Positions 62,579-64,000 of a DNA stretch of 64,000 bases are shown one piece after another; the stretch's first letter is position 1, and each line of letters begins with the position of its first letter. Made by a program: the position numbers and the translations under genes. The notes beneath the pieces are model-generated. The model saw only the letters and a list, made by a program, of their open reading frames with translations. It was not told where the DNA came from and ran no database searches. This DNA is from Peptoclostridium sp965368085. GTDB taxonomy: Bacteria; Bacillota; Clostridia; Peptostreptococcales; Peptostreptococcaceae. Location of the stretch: contig CBDULP010000001.1 in the NCBI GenBank assembly GCA_965368085.1, forward strand, positions 124,001 through 188,000, written 5' to 3'.

Positions 62579-62607
62579 AAGGACATGAAGTTCACCTTCA
62601 TGTCCTT
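62579..62607 (-). terminator. terminator after the cold-shock gene
   Basis: A 10-bp core stem (62581-62590 with 62596-62605), extendable by two A-T pairs only if out of register, is followed on the minus strand by TTTTTTATAT. Confidence 0.87.
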
Positions 62608-62623
62608 AATAGCCCCTATATAA

Positions 62624-62821
62624 TTATAAGCTGACAATATTCTCGGCTTGTGGCCCTTTTGCTCCTTGCACTACATCAAAAGAAACTCTTTCGCCTTCTT
62701 CTAAAGTTTTAAAACCATCCTTTTGAATCTGAGAAAAATGTGCAAAAACATCTACGCCATCTTCTCCAGTTATAAAACCATATCCCTTTTCTGCATTAAA
62801 CCATTTTACTGTACCTGTCAT
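62624..62821 (-). CDS. csp: cold-shock protein (CspA family)
   Basis: The 65-residue protein has GTVKWFNAEKGYGFI and DVFAHFSQI, the RNA-binding motifs of cold-shock domains. It acts as an RNA chaperone. The ATG at 62821 follows GGAGGTAGTG. About 195 bases separate it from the next upstream gene, enough for the long 5' leader usual in this family; no leader structure was confirmed. Confidence 0.95.
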   Translation of the reverse strand: MTGTVKWFNAEKGYGFITGEDGVDVFAHFSQIQKDGFKTLEEGERVSFDVVQGAKGPQAENIVSL

Positions 62822-63017
62822 AATCACTACCTCCAAATTTTATTTTCTTATAATCAGTTCGTACAAAGTAAATCAACTATGTAGAATCTGAAACCAAACC
62901 CACTTGTCTCATGGGCACAATTTATATGTACCCTTTTTAAAGATATTCTATCATATTTTTTCATGGCAAACCGAAATAAAAGCACTACGTTTCCAAAAAT
63001 ATGCATTCACCGCTAAA

Positions 63018-63704
63018 TCATTGAATGGGTATATTCGAATAAACCTCGACTCCTCTTTCATATACGGTCACAAATTCATCACCGCGCTTGAACTGGAACT
63101 GGAATTTATAAATCCCCGGTCTGCCAAACAATACACTTTCAAAGCCAAGCGTGTATATGTATCCTGTCTGGTCATTCTCCAGCGTGTAGGGCTGGCTTTC
63201 AGTAGTATTATATATTATATTGCCTTCAGGATCAACTATCATAACCCTGTCTACATACTCCTCGCCGCCTTCAAGTCCGCTTACGTCGAAATATGCATTG
63301 AATGTATATGTTCCCACCTCAAATTTGCTGAATGGGTTTCCTATTATCTTGTCCACAACAAGCCCTCTTCCGTATGAATCCTCTATTTCCACGGCATCCT
63401 CAAACGACGATGCCTCTCCGTAATAGTCACAAAGTATCATGTCTATATGCGGCTTTTTTATTTCTACCGTGTTCTCAGCTCCATTCCAGTCCACAAAAGC
63501 CCCAAACAGCTCGCTTACCCGTCTTATAGGCACCATCGTATTTCCGTAAAAATTTACCGCCGGAACATCTCCTACTGCAAGCTTACCGTTGTAGTTTATG
63601 TTTACCGTAGGAAAACCCTTGAACTCATGAATTGTTTCCGCCGAATATATGCTGCACGCCGATATTGCAAATACTATGGCCGTAGTTAAAATATATTTTT
63701 TCAA
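63018..63704 (-). CDS. exported protein with copper-amine-oxidase-N-like domain, possible lipoprotein
   Basis: The 228-residue product has a signal peptide with an ISAC lipobox-like site, a short domain with GNTMVPIRRVSELFG (the stalk motif), and a beta-rich C-terminal half of about 140 residues (EVGTYTFNAYFDVSG, GIYKFQFQF). The TTG start follows GAGGGGGCGAG. The function of the C-terminal domain is unknown; it may bind a surface ligand. Confidence 0.7.
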   Translation of the reverse strand: MKKYILTTAIVFAISACSIYSAETIHEFKGFPTVNINYNGKLAVGDVPAVNFYGNTMVPIRRVSELFGAFVDWNGAENTVEIKKPHIDMILCDYYGEASSFEDAVEIEDSYGRGLVVDKIIGNPFSKFEVGTYTFNAYFDVSGLEGGEEYVDRVMIVDPEGNIIYNTTESQPYTLENDQTGYIYTLGFESVLFGRPGIYKFQFQFKRGDEFVTVYERGVEVYSNIPIQ

Positions 63705-63844
63705 TAGCTCGCCCCCTCAAATACTCCACTTCATCTGTTTATTTTATTTATATCCATATATGCATAATCCTAAATAATTAATTGCAATGTTTAGAAAAGC
63801 CCTCAAAATGGTAAATCTTAAATAAACGCATAGGTGGGATGAAT

Positions 63845-64000
63845 ATGTCTTATAGTAAAACAAACAGCATCCAGCGAAATCTTAGCATGCTTACAGACTT
63901 TTATGAGCTTACAATGGCAAACGGTTATTTTGAAAATGGCTTTGAGGATACAATAGCATATTTCGATATGTTTTTCAGAAAAGTGCCCGACGGTGGAGGA
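63845..64000 (+). CDS. pncB: nicotinate phosphoribosyltransferase, N-terminal part
   Basis: The window ends after 52 codons. The peptide LSMLTDFYELTMANGYF, followed by AYFDMFFRK, is the N-terminal signature of nicotinate phosphoribosyltransferase, which salvages nicotinate for NAD. GGTGGGATGAAT precedes the ATG. It is divergent from the copper-amine-oxidase-N-like gene. Confidence 0.88.
   Translation, partial: MSYSKTNSIQRNLSMLTDFYELTMANGYFENGFEDTIAYFDMFFRKVPDGGG

Overview
The window looks like the chromosome of a low-to-moderate GC Gram-positive bacterium of class Clostridia. The evidence is gene content and order: lepA-hemW-hrcA-grpE-dnaK-dnaJ-prmA-rsmE, mtaB-HIT-rpsU-yqeY-nfeD-floA, and phoH-HD phosphohydrolase-ybeY-dgkA-cdd-era-recO-ccpN-ppsR. 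These are the Bacillus/Clostridium core blocks. Purine-rich Shine-Dalgarno sites, many TTG starts, a CIRCE operator and MetV-type methylene-THF reductase proteins fit the same group. An amino-acid-fermenting or acetogenic relative (Peptostreptococcales-like) is my guess; the sequence alone does not fix genus or species.

Layout. 1-1803: end of a NuoF-like flavoprotein gene, a MetV-like gene, and a gene fusing a second MetV-like domain to a NuoG/HydA-type iron-sulfur relay; together they look like an electron-transfer module for one-carbon metabolism. 1927-7280: polyphosphate kinase with two Ppx/GppA paralogues, one of which has a degraded phosphate-binding motif. 7444-9444: transketolase. 9581-20296 (all minus strand): ppsR and ccpN (carbon-flux control), a DUF4342 protein, recO, mgtE, era, cdd, a DUF502 membrane protein, a DgkA-PAP2 fusion, ybeY, a 7TM-HD phosphohydrolase and phoH. 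20454-25058: ndk, an anchored coiled-coil protein, floA, nfeD, yqeY, rpsU and a HIT hydrolase. 25129-26481: mtaB.

26609-36489 is an accessory segment of about 10 kb lying between mtaB and rsmE, which are neighbours in many relatives. It holds a secreted subtilisin-like protease, a DUF817 membrane protein, a two-gene membrane/propeller module, a PD-(D/E)XK nuclease-helicase (DUF2075), a secreted cyclophilin, a 5'-nucleotidase, a small membrane protein, a GNAT/YoaP-like protein and a flavodoxin. At its edge, 36738-36929, lies a 192-bp foldback (near-complete inverted repeat) with no coding function that I can see.

36965-46819 is the RNA-modification, heat-shock and lepA block, with a textbook CIRCE and sigma-A promoter before hrcA. 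46999-52262: rpsT, holA, a ComEC channel lacking its nuclease-like domain, an unrecognised protein, tcdA, and a DUF3006/metallo-beta-lactamase lipoprotein pair that may supply the missing ComEC half. 52478-63704: an ECF transporter S subunit, tmcAL, an NlpC/P60 hydrolase apparently cotranscribed with a tRNA-Leu(GAG), an oligopeptide-binding lipoprotein, a lytic transglycosylase, coaE, polA, a SIMPL protein, tRNA-Leu(CAA), a cold-shock protein and a secreted copper-amine-oxidase-N-like protein. The window ends inside a nicotinate phosphoribosyltransferase gene.

No rRNA, CRISPR array, intact insertion sequence, prophage or replication origin was seen.
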